Positions 22,908 to 36,300 of a DNA stretch of 64,000 nt are shown piece by piece. A program made the position numbers and the translations under genes. Origin of the DNA: Marsupella aquatica (lineage: Eukaryota > Marchantiophyta); contig OZ316898.1 in assembly GCA_973895155.1 (NCBI GenBank), positions 1,922,001-1,986,000 of the forward strand, in the 5' to 3' direction. Numbering within the stretch: position 1 is the first letter of the stretch; each line of letters starts with the position of its first letter. The notes below the pieces were generated by a model, which was not told the origin of the DNA, did not search any database, and worked only from the letters and a program-made list of their open reading frames with translations.

Positions 22908-25900
22908 TCAGTATTCTCGTTCAAGAAACTCGGTCAATTCTTCTTCCTCATCAATCCCACTTGCATCTACCTTTGCTTTCCGCTTCTTCTTTTCTAATGT
23001 TACCTTATACATAGGTGGTTTACCCGCCCGTTTGAAGATTGGAGCCTGCGCAGTCCGTACATAGAAGATAGCAACAGATAGTCATTCAACTGCTTGAAAA
23101 GTTGGTGAGATATTGGTATATTGTGATGTAACGACGACTTGACCAGAAGGATTCACAAATTGTACATAGGAGAACAGTTGGCAAGTCTCAAAGCAATGCG
23201 ACTGGTTGTACCCTTGCTCGTTCCAAGCTGCGTTGACGTCGAGCTTCGTGCTCTTGGCGCAGGACTTCCAACTTCTGTTGACGCACTTTCAGTCTCCTCT
23301 CCTTCTCCCGAAGTCTCTCCTGTTGCTCGACAAACTCATCTGGTATGTGATCGATGCTAGTGAGGTTCTCTTCCAGTTTGGCCTGTTCACACATTTAAAG
23401 GCCAGCAATTGATTTAGACCTATAATAGGTATCATCATCAATAATACCAGGCCAAAACCCTCAGCTCTCTGATGGTACACAGAGAGTCAAACATCTCATT
23501 AGATAATGTTGCTAACTATGCGAGTACTGTCTTATAGGAGACGACATCACCTCTATGTTGGTGAGCAATTGAAGCGTGCTCAGGGATGAGTCACTTTCCA
23601 GCCCACACCTTGCATAAACCTCCGCCACTTTACGGGTTAGTTGTTCAAGGGAAATGTCATGTTTCTTGTCCTCAATATTTAAGGTGGTCTTCGACTCCAT
23701 AGAATGTTGCCTCTCATCTTCATTCTTCGCAGCTGCGTCAAGGGCCTGAAACGGAAGTGGAGTGAGCGTCATCAAATAGGGTAACAAATGCAAGAACGCC
23801 AAAACCAATCTCGTTTAAAAAGCTTCAATTCAGAAACTTCCATTTCTTTTAGCCCAATACCGGCATCTTAAAGGTGTCAACCTCCTGCAGAACACCAAAC
23901 CGAATAAACTGCAATTATAGTGATCAGCTTCAAAGTCACACACCTGCAACTGCGTGAGCAGGCCAGCGATTCTAGCATCATTCTTGGCCTTTGTCTCCCT
24001 AAATTTTGACTTCAAGTTTTCCAAAGCACCTTCAACATCCTGACTCTGCTGCATTAGAGCTAGATTCGACACCTCAAGGTCTCCAAATATTTCAAGCAGC
24101 TGTTTCAGTACCCCCAAACAAGAGTCAGCAGACCTTACCTGAAATTTTACAGTCTTGTCGTGGTTCTTTTGAAAAGGAACTTGATGACATACTTCTGGAA
24201 ATTTTGAAGTGTGATGGTATGTGGAGAGGCAAAACACATCAATATCTAACCTGCCAGAGGTTAAACCGCAAGCTGTTCACAGATTTGGACTGAGAAGAGG
24301 GTCAAGAAAATGGCACAATGAAAGTACCTGATGTGGCTGCTCAAAATACATGGTCTCCTCTATTACAACTTCTTCATCCAAGTCGTCCCCAGGGACCGAA
24401 TCTGCAACATCCTTACTACCTACCCCACAGATCACGTGCTGTAAGTTTGGGTGCGTATAGTAAGCTAATAAGAACATTTAGAGGCAACTTGGGTAGTGTA
24501 GTAGTAGACACTGTAGCTTGGCTTGTGAAAACCATCCAAGGGTTCCTCTAGAAGTGGACCTACTATGGATGCAAGGAGTTCAAAGATAGCTGTCAACTCG
24601 AAGGATACAGAAGGTTTGCCATGATTGTCAAGAAGCTCACGGTACATCTTTTGCCATCGGAGCAAAACAAGTAGTCCAGAAGGGTTGCTGCAAACAAACT
24701 TTACCTCTTCTGAGAAGGTAATTTGGTATCAGAAAAGTACCACTGAGCCGCAGTCAGGTTTCAGAATGAAAACAAACCCTTACCTATGCCTTACACAAAA
24801 AAGTAAAGATTGAAAGTGAGATGACCACAGCGAAAGGGTATCTCGTGCCAATCGTCAATGAACAAACCTTGTGAATTTTCTTTGCCTTCTACTAGTGAAG
24901 AATCTTCAGAGCTTGAAAGCAGCTGTCTGGCTTTCTCTTGCTCTCGTGCTTTCACTAGTGCTTGCTCTTCAAACCACTCCTTTGGAGTCAACTTGATCAA
25001 GAAGTCTTTGTACTTCTTGCAGTCATCTAGTTGCTCTGCAAACTACAAGACCACCGAAAATTCTGAAATTCTTGTCACGAGCACTTATATGACTGACAAG
25101 AAAGGCAAATGAATAAAGTGCAACCCTCAAATAGTGCTTTCGAGTTAGGATCATTCTTTTGGTTCTTTTAGAAAGGATCCATGTCTTAGTGAATCAGAAA
25201 GTCTCCAACTAAAGCATTGGATATCTGTGGACAGTTTGCCTCGATAAGTTAGCATCTACTGGCACTTGTCCTACCCTTGTGGCTCTTAAGATTCACAGAA
25301 AAACCCAATTACAGTCCACAAAAGGGGCTCACAAATTGTGTTAGTGAAACAAACCTTGTTAAGATCACTGTTGATAGCAGCAATTGCGCTGTTTAGCTTT
25401 TTTATCTCTGTGATCTGCAATCCCCTGTACGTCGGAAATAAGAATAAATCCTCTCGTATATTTGCAACTCCAATCTAGAACAGGGGTACCTGACGCGCTG
25501 AAGAATGGTTTTCTTTTCTCCATGAAGTTTCTGTTTGAGTTGTTGTCTTACACAATACATATGCCTATAATCAAGAAATCGATTTTAATTTCTAGCCAAC
25601 TCCTGGCTAGCACATACGCTGCATATTCAGAAACTAGAGTTGTGATATGCGTTCACAGATCAGAATAACAGTATTGCAACTGACCTTATCCTGCCTTCGT
25701 TTTGTTTCCTGCTCTGCCTTTTTCACTGCCTCTTGAACCTGCCTCGGAAATAGAACAACTTCAACTGAGCATTTCACGCGGAATTATTCCAGGTATAGGT
25801 TCATTGCCAGGTATGAGGTCACTTCCATAGGTGGACTAGGCGACATGTTTTAGCCTACCACAGACATTGTTTCCATTCAAAGCTGCGCAACTTACTAATT

Positions 25901-27718
25901 TTCAGGTGTTTCTACAATGACATCTCGTATACAGACAACTGGAGTTCATCCATCATGTCATTGAAATCATTAAACATAAACTGCAGCTTTCTGGTGAACG
26001 CTACTACTTTGAATAGAGGAAAGGGCGTGAGCTCTCTGAGTAATGCAAAAATGTATGAACCATCCCACCCAAGATACATGACCTTCAAAGAGAAGGCACC
26101 GCAGGTTTTGACATGCCCCTGAGTTTTCAGAGAATAGGCTGAACCTTGTTCCATGACAGTTAGAAAACACACGGAAATAACCAACTGTAAGTAAGGTTAA
26201 AACTTTTACCATAGCATCATTTTTTTTCAGAAAAGCATCAAATTGTAAGCTGTCTTCTTCAAGCAACAGTTCACTCTTTTTCAGTGCCTGCATGTGAAAC
26301 GAGGCACAAATATTTGTGAATATTGCGTCGATCGGCTTATAAACGTACAACAGTTCCCAGATCATTAGGGTCTAAAACTCTCATCTTGATACCTTCAACT
26401 TTGGCAGAGTACGTCAAAAAGAATGTGGAAATTCTTTTGCCTTAGTAAAATGACTAGAGCACTAAGCTTCAATGTAATGGGAAACAGACCTCTTCTCTCT
26501 GAAATATGCGGTCTTGAAGCTTACGGATTTCAGCCCTTCGAGTGTCCAGACTCATCTGCACTAGAAATATTTCCCTCTTCTTTGCGATGAAGTTTTGCAT
26601 AGTTTCCTGTCCCAATCATCCCGACTCAGAAACTTTTAGCCTCATTCAATGTCATTAATTACTCTTTCGAGTTCTCTAAACGACATAGCATTTTTCTTTT
26701 TCTTACAAGAAGGTTTTCCGTGGCCTCTTTTCTCATTTGTCTAACCGTCTCAGAAATTTTGGGGAGAATGCCGCCAGTTTATAAGTTTGAAGTTTTCCAA
26801 TACTTGGAGTGCCTTTCTCTTGTGCTAGTAGAAGGTATGCAAATCAACTCAAAGAAGTCACATACTTCATCTCGGTGGAAGAACACTGTCTGAAGCATTG
26901 GTTTGGGCATCTTCCTTTGCAGCGCCAAAAGCATATTTTCCCATTCCTTTTTCAATTCTCTCAATATCTGCAGAGCAGCATACACGATTCCCACAGATAA
27001 CTTGAAGCCTCATCGGGTAGCTTATGAAGGGCTATCAACTTTTCGAGACTTATGTGTCTAGAATTTGATCCTCTTTGACCGTATCCCTCTCAGAAAGAAC
27101 AAGGTCGCCATGGCAATATTGAGTGCGTTCCATGGTGAGGTGTGGACGTTGAAACTCATTAATGTTCTGAATAGGAGTCACATACCCCTCTCAGCTTGTC
27201 TGATCCAACTGAGGCACCCATCCTCGAGGCAAAAGTCGTCTTATCCCTGACTGACCATGATGCCTGCTCCCTCCTTTCTTTTCTTTCCCTCCGCTTTTGA
27301 GCTTCTCTTATGCGGAATACATCGTCATCTGAAGGCATGACGAAAGGCTGCAATGCCCACTGCCTGTTCAATTCCCACAAACAAGGTATTTAGCATTTAT
27401 AGAATTGCACCTTTCTTTCTCAGTCACCATTATATCGAAACTGGAGGTAGAAGCAACAGATCTTATCCCGCATTAAAATGAAGGCATTTTTGTCTCAAGT
27501 CGCTAATCCCCGCCATTCTCTCCTCAGCCCATGCGATTGCCAAACTCATCTGCAATCTTTTTCTGTAGAAAACAAGAGCAGTGGTACGGGGAAAGCACGT
27601 ACTTGCAAACCTCATCCTTGGCCCAATCCGGCTCAACAACTGGCTTCTGGATGACTACATCGTCATGTAATTCTTCTACTTCCTCTCCCATGTTTTGTAA
27701 TTCCTCCTCTAAAACAGC
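22908..27718 (-). CDS. CFAP100: Cilia- and flagella-associated protein 100 (CFAP100/MIA1, CCDC37 family)
   Basis: Resolved minus-strand exons, all in phase where adjacent: 27603-27718, 27186-27363, 26490-26606, 26210-26287, 25685-25738, 25355-25414, 24868-25042, 24564-24709, 24328-24438, 23944-24138, 23551-23745, 23212-23382 and 22908-23045 (stop). Further exons lie at 26.7-27.06 kb (one ends at 26707); the first exon upstream of 27718 is not found, though an internal ATG sits at 27691. Family hallmarks in order: FVMPSDDDVFRIRE with a basic run and KTTFASRM; FIAKKREIFLVQMSLDTRR; the DUF4200-type block EEDSLQFDAFLKKNDAMV; IKLTPKEWFEEQ; LKQLLEIFGDLEVSNLALMQ; and a C-terminal APIFKRAGKPP. CFAP100 with CFAP73 forms the MIA complex, which regulates I1/f inner-arm dynein in axonemes. 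In a plant this implies flagellated sperm. Expression in male organs is expected but not shown. Confidence 0.9.
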
Positions 27719-27719
27719 C

Positions 27720-28795
27720 TGAGCAGGTGACAGACAAACAAATAATCGCTATTCCTCTGCTTCCTCGAATAATGATGTCAAAGGATTATGACAAAAAATC
27801 TCCATAATAGAAACGGAAGCACAAGTACATCTACAACAATAAAAGTAATTCTAGCGATATAAAGCCAATGAAATAACTTTCTCAGACGGGGTTCAGTGAA
27901 GATGAAAACGATTAAAACGAAAACATGGTCAAAGTAGAGTAGGCCTGTTAGTAAGAGACACTAGAAGTTTGGGTAAAAAGGTATTTAAATCGTACTGGCA
28001 AGCCTAAAAAGATCCATTTCGCATCTCTCCTCACAATTGTAGACGATAAGCTCGTTCAGTGTTATCACAAAAGTACTGCTGTGTTTTCACGAGAGTTTTC
28101 GTGTGGCCGTTAGAATGGAAGTTATGTTCGCTCCGATGTATGATATTGCTCAAAGGTTTTCCTAAGTACAAATGATTTGTTGGGGAACTGTGTTGTGTTT
28201 TTAATTTTCTCTGGGCTGTGAATGGCCTGGAGATGATTCTTCACATTCCAAATTTCCTCTAGAACATTGTTGAAGTACAAAGTGGCCTTTAAGAGAAAAC
28301 ACTGTACAAAGTGGGACAAGACGAGACGCTGGGAATGCCTTATCTAGATTAGTATTCGCACATACAAGTAGGTAACACACGAGCTGCTGGATTGAACAAT
28401 TCCAATCATGCTGCCCACGACAAGCCAAGGAAGTTTACACGTACATTGACTGATCCACGCAAGTAGGAACCCACAGACGATTTTCGAGGACCTAAATCCA
28501 CCGATTCTTCTCTCTGCTTCTGCGGCACATATGCAATCACATTACGTGAGACTAAGCAGATATCCAGTCTTCCAGCATGCTTACATTCAAGAAACTTCGG
28601 CAGTCAACAAATGCATGGGAATTCAACTATTCGAGTCATGTGCATCGCCCTCTCGTCAGGATATCTCCCGTGCTTGCCAACCTACCTGAGAGCTAGAAGT
28701 TTCTGCAGGTCTCTATTGGACTGCTCTGAACAGGTATTTGACGGCAACATTTCATTTTAAACTCAAAGTGTAATGTTTGTTCACGGTTGCACGTA
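27720..28795. other. 5' flank of CFAP100 and intergenic sequence
   Basis: The missing first exon of CFAP100 should lie here on the minus strand, but I could not identify it. Open frames at 28122-28428 have no recognisable features. Confidence 0.4.
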
Positions 28796-29443
28796 TTACA
28801 ATACTTGGAGAAACGAGGCGCCAGGAGCCATAGCTCTGAGGAAGGCATCCGCCTGGCTGTCGGTACGAGCTCTGATCAAAGCGTCGGCCTGGCTCACGGT
28901 CCGAGTTTTGAAGAACATGTCCGTCTGACTCGGGGTTCTGAGCGAAATTCCTCTGGTGAGAACATTTGGAGGTTGCTGCGCAGCGAAAGCAGCGTTCGTT
29001 GCAGCTTGCTCCCTCGCCTCGATGGCAGCTGAATCAGCACTCAGACCCTTTGCAACAATCTCTGACGAGGTTCCCCAATTCACGGCCTGGCCCTTTGCAA
29101 TTAGCTCAGCAGAGTAAGTCGGAGAATCCACGGGCCGAGGCTTCTCTTTGAGGATCGTTGTGGTGGGAGGTTCCAGAGCTTTCCGTGCAGCCTGCTCCTC
29201 GGCCCTGTAAGCGCCCGTGAGCTCTTGCCATCCTGCTGGTCGCTCCGTATGAACTATTTCGAATGGGGTCTTAGCTCCTTGTGCAGCTATCTCTGCCTCC
29301 TTCTTACGTACGATCACAGACTCGAGAACCGCAGCGCCCTCGGCAGCGCGGCCCTTGTTGATTATCTCCAACGCAGTCGGAGTCTTCTCAGGAAAGCTTG
29401 TTGATTTCGGAGGCTCACGCTTAAAACTCTTCGTTGGGTCCAT
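28796..29443 (-). CDS. Alanine-rich hydrophilic protein of unknown function
   Basis: A single minus-strand open frame of 215 residues starts at the only ATG (29443). The frame extends upstream without ATG and contains plausible acceptors (CATTTCAG, TTTACAG), so a 5' UTR intron is likely. The protein is Ala/Glu/Lys/Thr-rich and has no cysteine, no signal peptide and no membrane segment. It is built of loose repeats: ALEIINKGRAAEGAAV, SAELIAKGQAV and SSEIVAKGLSADSAA, then near the end RTPSQTD, RTVSQADALIRAR and RTDSQADAFLRAM. This composition recalls LEA or seed-maturation (SMP) proteins, but I do not see the SMP signature, so that is only a resemblance. Disordered structure is inferred. It is absent from the second copy of the segmental duplication. 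Confidence 0.6.
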   Translation of the reverse strand: MDPTKSFKREPPKSTSFPEKTPTALEIINKGRAAEGAAVLESVIVRKKEAEIAAQGAKTPFEIVHTERPAGWQELTGAYRAEEQAARKALEPPTTTILKEKPRPVDSPTYSAELIAKGQAVNWGTSSEIVAKGLSADSAAIEAREQAATNAAFAAQQPPNVLTRGISLRTPSQTDMFFKTRTVSQADALIRARTDSQADAFLRAMAPGASFLQVL

Positions 29444-30199
29444 CTGGCTTGCTAGTTGGAAAATCCTTTTCGCTATTTGCTTGCGGATGGACAATCTCCT
29501 GTAAACTGAAATGGATATCGTTCTTGTTTGCACTGATAATATACAATGTCTGGCCTACGGAACACCTTCAACCTCGATCTTCAATGTCAACTATCACCAA
29601 TGATCCTGTCGATCAGAAGTACAAGTTCGTTTAGAAACTCTCAATTGTCACAAACAGCCGAGCATTGACCTGTACAAGGTCCGATAATCTCATATACTGA
29701 TAGTATCTCATGTCAGGCCTTCCTATTTGTTGTAACTACCAAAAGAAAGCCCAGGAATCTTGCATCCTGTACTAGTCGATTTAAAGCAAAGCAAATTGTA
29801 TGAATATATCTTCCAGGGCGAAATTATGAATCAGGCAACTGTTGAAAATCCTCCTGACGGCTTGCGATCATTCGATCGTTTCGAAAGATTTAGGCTGCAA
29901 AATTTCACTTAGTTTTCTTGAAAGGTTGCGATCGGTGCACGGATAGATTAAGATAAAGACGCAAACGAAGAAATTTTAACATTTGGATGTCTCGGTGCAA
30001 GTAATGTTTGTGGTATGAAAGGAATATCCGCCAGGTTGAGAGGAAACGGATCACTGTTAAAAGCCGCGGGTGCCAATAGGCTGGACAGAGAAATAGCACT
30101 GCTATAACTCCTTGGAAAGATTCTTCTTGCATGACACAGCTCAAAGAAACATACTGGTGAAAAATAACACAACTCACGCTGCGTCTATATTGAGACAAG

Positions 30200-31560
30200 C
30201 CATTGAGTGAAAGACAATGCGAAGGCAAGCGATAAACAATTCGTATCAGAAGTTCCATCACGACCACCGAGAAAAGGCCCTCCATTCTGTCGATCATTGC
30301 TCCCAAGATTAAAATTAGGACGAGAGTATGAAGCGACGAGACGAGAAATCTCAAAGGTAAACTTCTCTGGAATCACCACAAGAAGGCCCTCACCTCTAGT
30401 GAATCCACCAAAAGCCCTGCAGAAGTTTTCGAGCATTGAATTACCTCCTTACGCGACTACTCCGTCAACTGGATTTCCATCGGATACATTTACCAGTCAT
30501 CCATCTTTTGAGATACAACGAGAACTCTTACCAAGATGCTCTCAAGCACCATCGGAGTGGCGTCATCCCCTCCAAAATCTCCACGGAGCAAACGCAAGCA
30601 TCGAAGAGATGGCGACATCAATTGTTCATTACCACTCCTCTAGCGCGAATATGACAATTCAATTTTGGTCCGATATATTGCTGGTCATCCATCTTGTGAG
30701 ATCCCCAGAGAAGTATTATCAAAACGGCCTGGGGCACTCCAGAATGACCTCATCCTCTCCAGAAAATCCAGCAAGCAAATGAAAGCATCGAAGAGTTCAA
30801 TTCTCTTCATCACGTTCCTTGCAGAGAATCACGAGAGTTGGCTTTTGCTCCGGCTCTGGCTCTGGCTCCGGCCAATCGTTAAAGACCAATTTCAGCCGCT
30901 CTTCTACAGAATAAGAATTAATTTCATCAGATTCATGAGAACAATCGATATTGCCTAATAGTTTCGTTCCGGTGACATTTCGAAACCGCCTAGGAACCCG
31001 ATTCTATTCTGGAAAGGCTCCGTGCCAGACACGATCCTCTGTGTTTGCAAGGGTCTCCCTTCTGGCAGCTTGGGCACGTACCACCTTCCACAGCAACAAG
31101 AAAGAAAGAAAGAAAGAAAGAAAGAACGGATGTGCCCTGTTCGCTCTCTTACGAGATTAGGATTGAGGTTTGATGGCTTCGGAGGGAAATGATCTATGAG
31201 GAAGAAATCGATAATCTCAGGGACGAATTGATCGTGTCGAGAAGAAATTGACTGTCTGGGGCAGAGGTCTTGGAGGGAATTGATCTTCTAGGGAAGGAAT
31301 TGATCAATTTCTGAGAGGCATCGAAGGTGTGGAGAAGAAACTGAATGTCTGGGTCCGAGAATTGTGGGAAGGAATCGCTTTTCTGATCAATTGTGGAGAA
31401 TTTCATCTTGTGGGGAAGAGAATCGTCTGGGACAGAAATTTCGGAAGAAATTGATCTTTTGAGGAGGAATTGATTGTTTGAGGGAAAAATTATCGTCATG
31501 GGAAACTTGTGGGGAAAGTAGGTTTTCAAATACCAATCGATTGTCAATTGACAGCTTTCT
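30200..31560. other. Duplicated non-assigned region with short open frames and simple repeats
   Basis: From about 30285 this region is collinear with 53867-55115. It carries short open frames on both strands, none of which I recognise. Two diverged internal units (about 30490-30610 and 30660-30790) share CATCCATCTT.TGAGAT, AGAA and GCATCGAAGAG. A (GAAA) microsatellite lies at 31098-31126. From 31195 to 31500 there is a degenerate purine-rich repeat (GAAGAAATTGATC, GGGAATTGATC). It may be a gene relic or an intergenic repeat block. Confidence 0.4.
31098..31126 (+). repeat. GAAA microsatellite
   Basis: A run of about seven AAAG units. The matching run in the other duplicate (54683-54711) has a similar number of units, useful as a length marker between copies. 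Confidence 0.85.
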
Positions 31561-31639
31561 TCATTGAGTACTCTTTTATTTTGCATTTCAAGTCTCATCC
31601 TTCTGATCATCAAGACCCCAGGTCTGGTGTTCACGCCCA

Positions 31640-33240
31640 CCATCATTTACTTGGAAAATGATGTTGAAAAATCAGAGTGGTGTTGATTGAGGCTACATAG
31701 AGGGTGAAATGTACATTCAAACTCTCTGAATGGGCTCCATCAGTTTGCTGGGCACTCATTCCTTGACTAGATAGGAGTACCATGTACTGTTCCCTCACTT
31801 GCAAGGATAGCATTAACAAGTAATAATAATATCCCTATAATATCCCCAATAATACTCTTAAGTTTAATGTTATAATTATAATCATAGGTAGGCTAACCTT
31901 AGTCACAGACTTAGTGACTCTGGTGAAGTTGTGCACTATTGTGGCTTGTGAGTATTAACTGAAGCTCACTCACTAAGTATAGAAATAAGGAAAACTAAGC
32001 ACATTGTTGCTTGTGAGTATGAACTCAAGGTCACTCAAAATAGGGAAAACTTGTAAGTTGAGAGACAAGGAAATTTTATATTGGAAAATTTATATTGCAG
32101 AAACTAGGAATGAGTGACTGGCCAATAATGCAATAAAATTCTTGTGTATTCCATGGCAGGTTAGGAACATGCCCATGATTTGTTTTAACTGGCCTAGAAT
32201 CAATAAAACTCTTATGTGTTCCATGACAATTTAATTAGTAAAATGCTGATAATTTTTATAGCTTCAACGTCGCAATCTACAGACGTACACTAGAGTTTGA
32301 TTCACACACTAACCTTCCACTTGCCCCACCAGCGCAATTCACCTCAGTCAACATACTTGAGATTCTTGTATTTGCCAACAAGTCTTTATAATTCAGATAA
32401 ACTCAAGTATTTTGGATGTTTAACTCTACAGTAGATCTCAGCTAGAACAGCAATCAGATCTGAACGACTTAGGATTGTCACGAACACAGTGATGACAGAA
32501 TTCTAGCAAGACCCTGAGCAATGTGCCCGGGTCTCGCGGTTGACTGTGCACTACATTGATGAATCGATAAGTCTCACAAACCTCTGGCATGCATGGGATG
32601 CACTATGTCTAAATGTCAGCCGGGTGGTGCATGACAGGCAAGATTGACGGCTTTTTGTGCCTTGAAATATTTCATAGAAATTCCATTCATTGCAGTAATG
32701 TCGACAGCTTTTGGTCACATGAATGGTTATGTGCTTTAGTCCATATCGCGCACTAAATTTTAGAATACTTTGTAGAGAGCAGACGTACATCTCCAGGGAA
32801 GCTGCATTAAATTCTGGACTGTTCCTGCTTAGATCATGGTCACAAAGAGTGCAATTTTATACTATATCCAGGCATACATGCACTAGCTTGCACACGTAAA
32901 TTTGGTAGGAATTCAATTCAAGCTCGCCAGAACGCTCTATTTCATCGATCCTCACCGTTCTTTTTAACGTAAAAGTAGCTTACGTACTGCTCCTTTTGGC
33001 AGCTTACTGCTCCTTTTATGAGCTTGTGAGGTACTTCTGGTGCCCAGCCCAGTGGCTTACGAAGACCTTAAAACTGACGGAATCCGAAGGCAGCTGTATG
33101 TGTTAAGCCAAATGGACTTGCAGCATTCAACGAGAAAGCTCCAGTTGGCTTAGGTTAGCTTCCTTGTTGGTCTTGCACTGAGTCGAGCGTGACCTACGTG
33201 ACTTTTGGACCGGAGTTCCACAGCACTACTCTCAGCTGAA
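31640..33240. other. Upstream region of the lipase gene
   Basis: No gene recognised. AT-rich sequence with fragments of a dispersed repeat (GGCTAACCTTAGTCACAGA, GTTGTGCACTAT) that also appears near 55565-55615 and, more diverged, near 63510-63560. It is collinear with 55200-58240 except for a 1.4-kb insertion in the other copy. Confidence 0.5.
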
Positions 33241-33341
33241 GTGTGGAATTTCTACCAATGTTGCTACACGCCGGATCGAACACGGTAAGCAGACAGTCTC
33301 AGGTGCAGATCGTGAAGACGCGCTCCCGATCTGTTGAGAAC

Positions 33342-36300
33342 ATGAGGTTACCGCTGTATCCAGTAGTGCTGCTGGGAATTGTGGGTCTTTTGCTGGTCAG
33401 TGGAGAAGTTGGGGCTCAGAGTGCGGGTGGTAAGGGTCACAACGCGATCAGCTTGTGCGCTGAACTCATCATTCCCAACGAGTACAACTGTATTGAGTAC
33501 AAGGTATGTACACCTTTTCTCATTATGAATTCCAATTATCTGATGTCCAATTCTGAATATTGATCGTGTTTTTATAATTGAAGTACTTTCAATATTCTCG
33601 ATTGAAATTGTTCTGTTTGAGTTATTCGAAAAGGACCGAGAATACTCCTTTCGCAAAGCAAGGAGTCGATTATCTAATGCGAACTGCTCAGAATACTGTT
33701 CTCAAAACTATGTTGTAGCTTTTGGACTAGACGGAAGTATCCGACTTCTAGACATTTTGTGTGAAATCATTGATACCCAATTGAGTCAGTGTATTGACAG
33801 TTCACGCAACTAGATATTTGGTTGTGTGCTTGATTTATCGCCCCACTTTGTCAGGTTTAAGTTGTTGCGACCGCCCGATCGAGGTTCAATCCTACTGCCT
33901 GTCTAGACGTTACACATGCATATCGGCGTCCATCGCAATCCGGACCAGTCTCTGTTCCAGTCACTGTGAGGAATGTCAAAGTCTCTAACAAGGGTCTATA
34001 GTTTCTATCTTCACTGACCTACAGTATCACTGTCGCAGCCAGAAAGCTTGAAATCAAACACACGATCGGAAGTACTCTATTGCACTCTGTGTCTTACTAA
34101 GTTTCATTAGGTGCTTACCTACTGTAGCTCAGAGACTTGTTTTGCTTGATGTGCACTGCTTCTCTTTAATGATTACTTTGGACATTAAGGATGTAGGTGG
34201 CTCTCCTACCAGCCGAGAGAACAGCTCGGAGTCTAAATTGAACAAGTCAATGAACATTTTGGAAAAGGATGTGGATAGGATTTTTTCACTGTGAATTATG
34301 AGCTACAAAAGCTTGGAATGTAAATGTGTATACTCGTGATGCGTCATTGAACAGTACGTGTACATTTCACATCTTCCTAATCCGTCTACGGCCACGCTAT
34401 AGATTCAGTTGTGATCATTGACCATTAACTTGCTCACAGGTTGTTACGGATGATGGCTTTATCTTGGGCATGCAAAACATCCCCTGCGGTCGCGGATTCG
34501 GGAGCGCACCGAATAATGGTCATCCAGTCCTCCTTCAGCATGGACTCACTGCTGTAAGTAACGCAAAGTTTGCTCATCGTAACTGTCATTTCGTTGACAA
34601 TACATGGGTGGCGCTGGTTTGGACTTTTCCCACCTTTTCTTCTTTGAAGACTTTTCTGTCATATATACCGGACCAAAATTATTTTGCTGGACACAAAATT
34701 CAACATGTAATTGTTTCTGATCAGCGAAATGAACTTGAGCAGTATGTATATATCCTCTTGAGATTTCTGCACTTACCAAAATTTCGGCTCTCCCTTTTTC
34801 GGAGTTCTTTGTTTTCGTAGTATTTTCGTAGTTCTCCTCGATCGGTCCCCCGGGACTAAAGTTCATTTTGACTTACATTCAGTCTCTTTAGCCGTGAGTA
34901 CGTGGCCTCAGCTTTTAGACAGACAAAGTTTCATAGTTAATGCAGAAATTGTTTCATTAGTGACATGATTTCACTGCCAGAACTTAAATTGTACTCTTGC
35001 ATTTTCAACTTGCACTGTGCAGCGTAATATTCATCGCTCTAAACCAGCCTGTTACATTACTTTAATTATAACCATCTTCGGAAATCTTCATTCAGGGAGG
35101 GGACAACTGGGTCGTCAATGGCCCTCAGGAATCTCTGGCTTTCATCTTAGCGGACGCTGGGTTCGATGTCTGGATTATGAATTCCCGAGCTATACAGTGG
35201 AGCCATGGGCACAAGACTCTCAGCCCATCTGAAGATGTAAGTGAGCTTGCAAAGTAAAGTCGATCAACAGCTGGACTCAGAGCATTGCGCGCTCTCAGTC
35301 TCTCTGAGGCATTGTTTATCGAGACTAGTGATGAATTGAGACATTGTGATGTGGGGGAATGCAGGCGTATTGGGCATGGACTTATGACGAACTCGCAAGT
35401 TACGACTTGAAAGCCTCCACTGAGTTCGTCTACAATAAAAGAGGCGGCAAAAAGTTGTCATACATCGGCCACTCTCTGGTAAGGACCGTTTGTATTCCAG
35501 AAAGTCAGAGATGAACATTAAAGTATTGCCTGTTTGCAAAATGTCATGCGGGTGACTTATTGTTGGGAACTTCAATCACAACAGTTGACTGCGTAGTAAG
35601 TGAACATTCTAAATAGTATGCACTTCTCTTCTGTCCTCGCTTTAAACACAAGGTCCTGCATGCAGCATCAACATTGATGCGACCTACGTAGATAACGCTA
35701 AGTGAAGTTATTGTGAATAAGACGTAAAGCTTATGCTGCAAGTCTCTGTTAATTAAGGTAAATCCCGACGTCAATCTATTCATAATCATGAAAATCGATG
35801 CAAATAGTGCAAATATAAAGCATCTGTAATCTAGACCATTGTATCCTTATATCCGGATCGATATCAGCCTGGATTTCAGCCCCTGGATAGCTTGGACTAC
35901 AGCTGCGTTATCAGAGACAAGCTAATGAGAGTCAAGTGACCGAAGTCTAGATTGGATGTTGATGCTTGGAGATCTGAAGTACTCTGATGCTAGAGCTTCA
36001 ATATATTAAAAGCTGTAGCCAGGAGAAAGAAATGTTTGCAATACCTATGTCAAACGTTTCTTCGCTGTGCACCTCGAAAGTGAAAGGTTTTAGCAGCAAT
36101 TTCTTCATAGTTCTCGATTATGATGTGCAGTACTGAACACTGAACACTGACATTTAAGTCTCGTTTTTGACCAATTCAATCAGGGAACCACAATTCTTAT
36201 TGCAGGTCTCACTGACGGCCGTTTCAACACTACAGTTCTTGGATACTTGAATGCAGCTGTGATGTTAGCTCCCATTGTAGGGTCAACCCATTCCAATCCC

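Noticed and set aside
28796-29443. Assignment as a seed maturation protein (SMP/LEA_6)
   Set aside because: Composition fits but I cannot find the SMP core pattern. Left as unknown.
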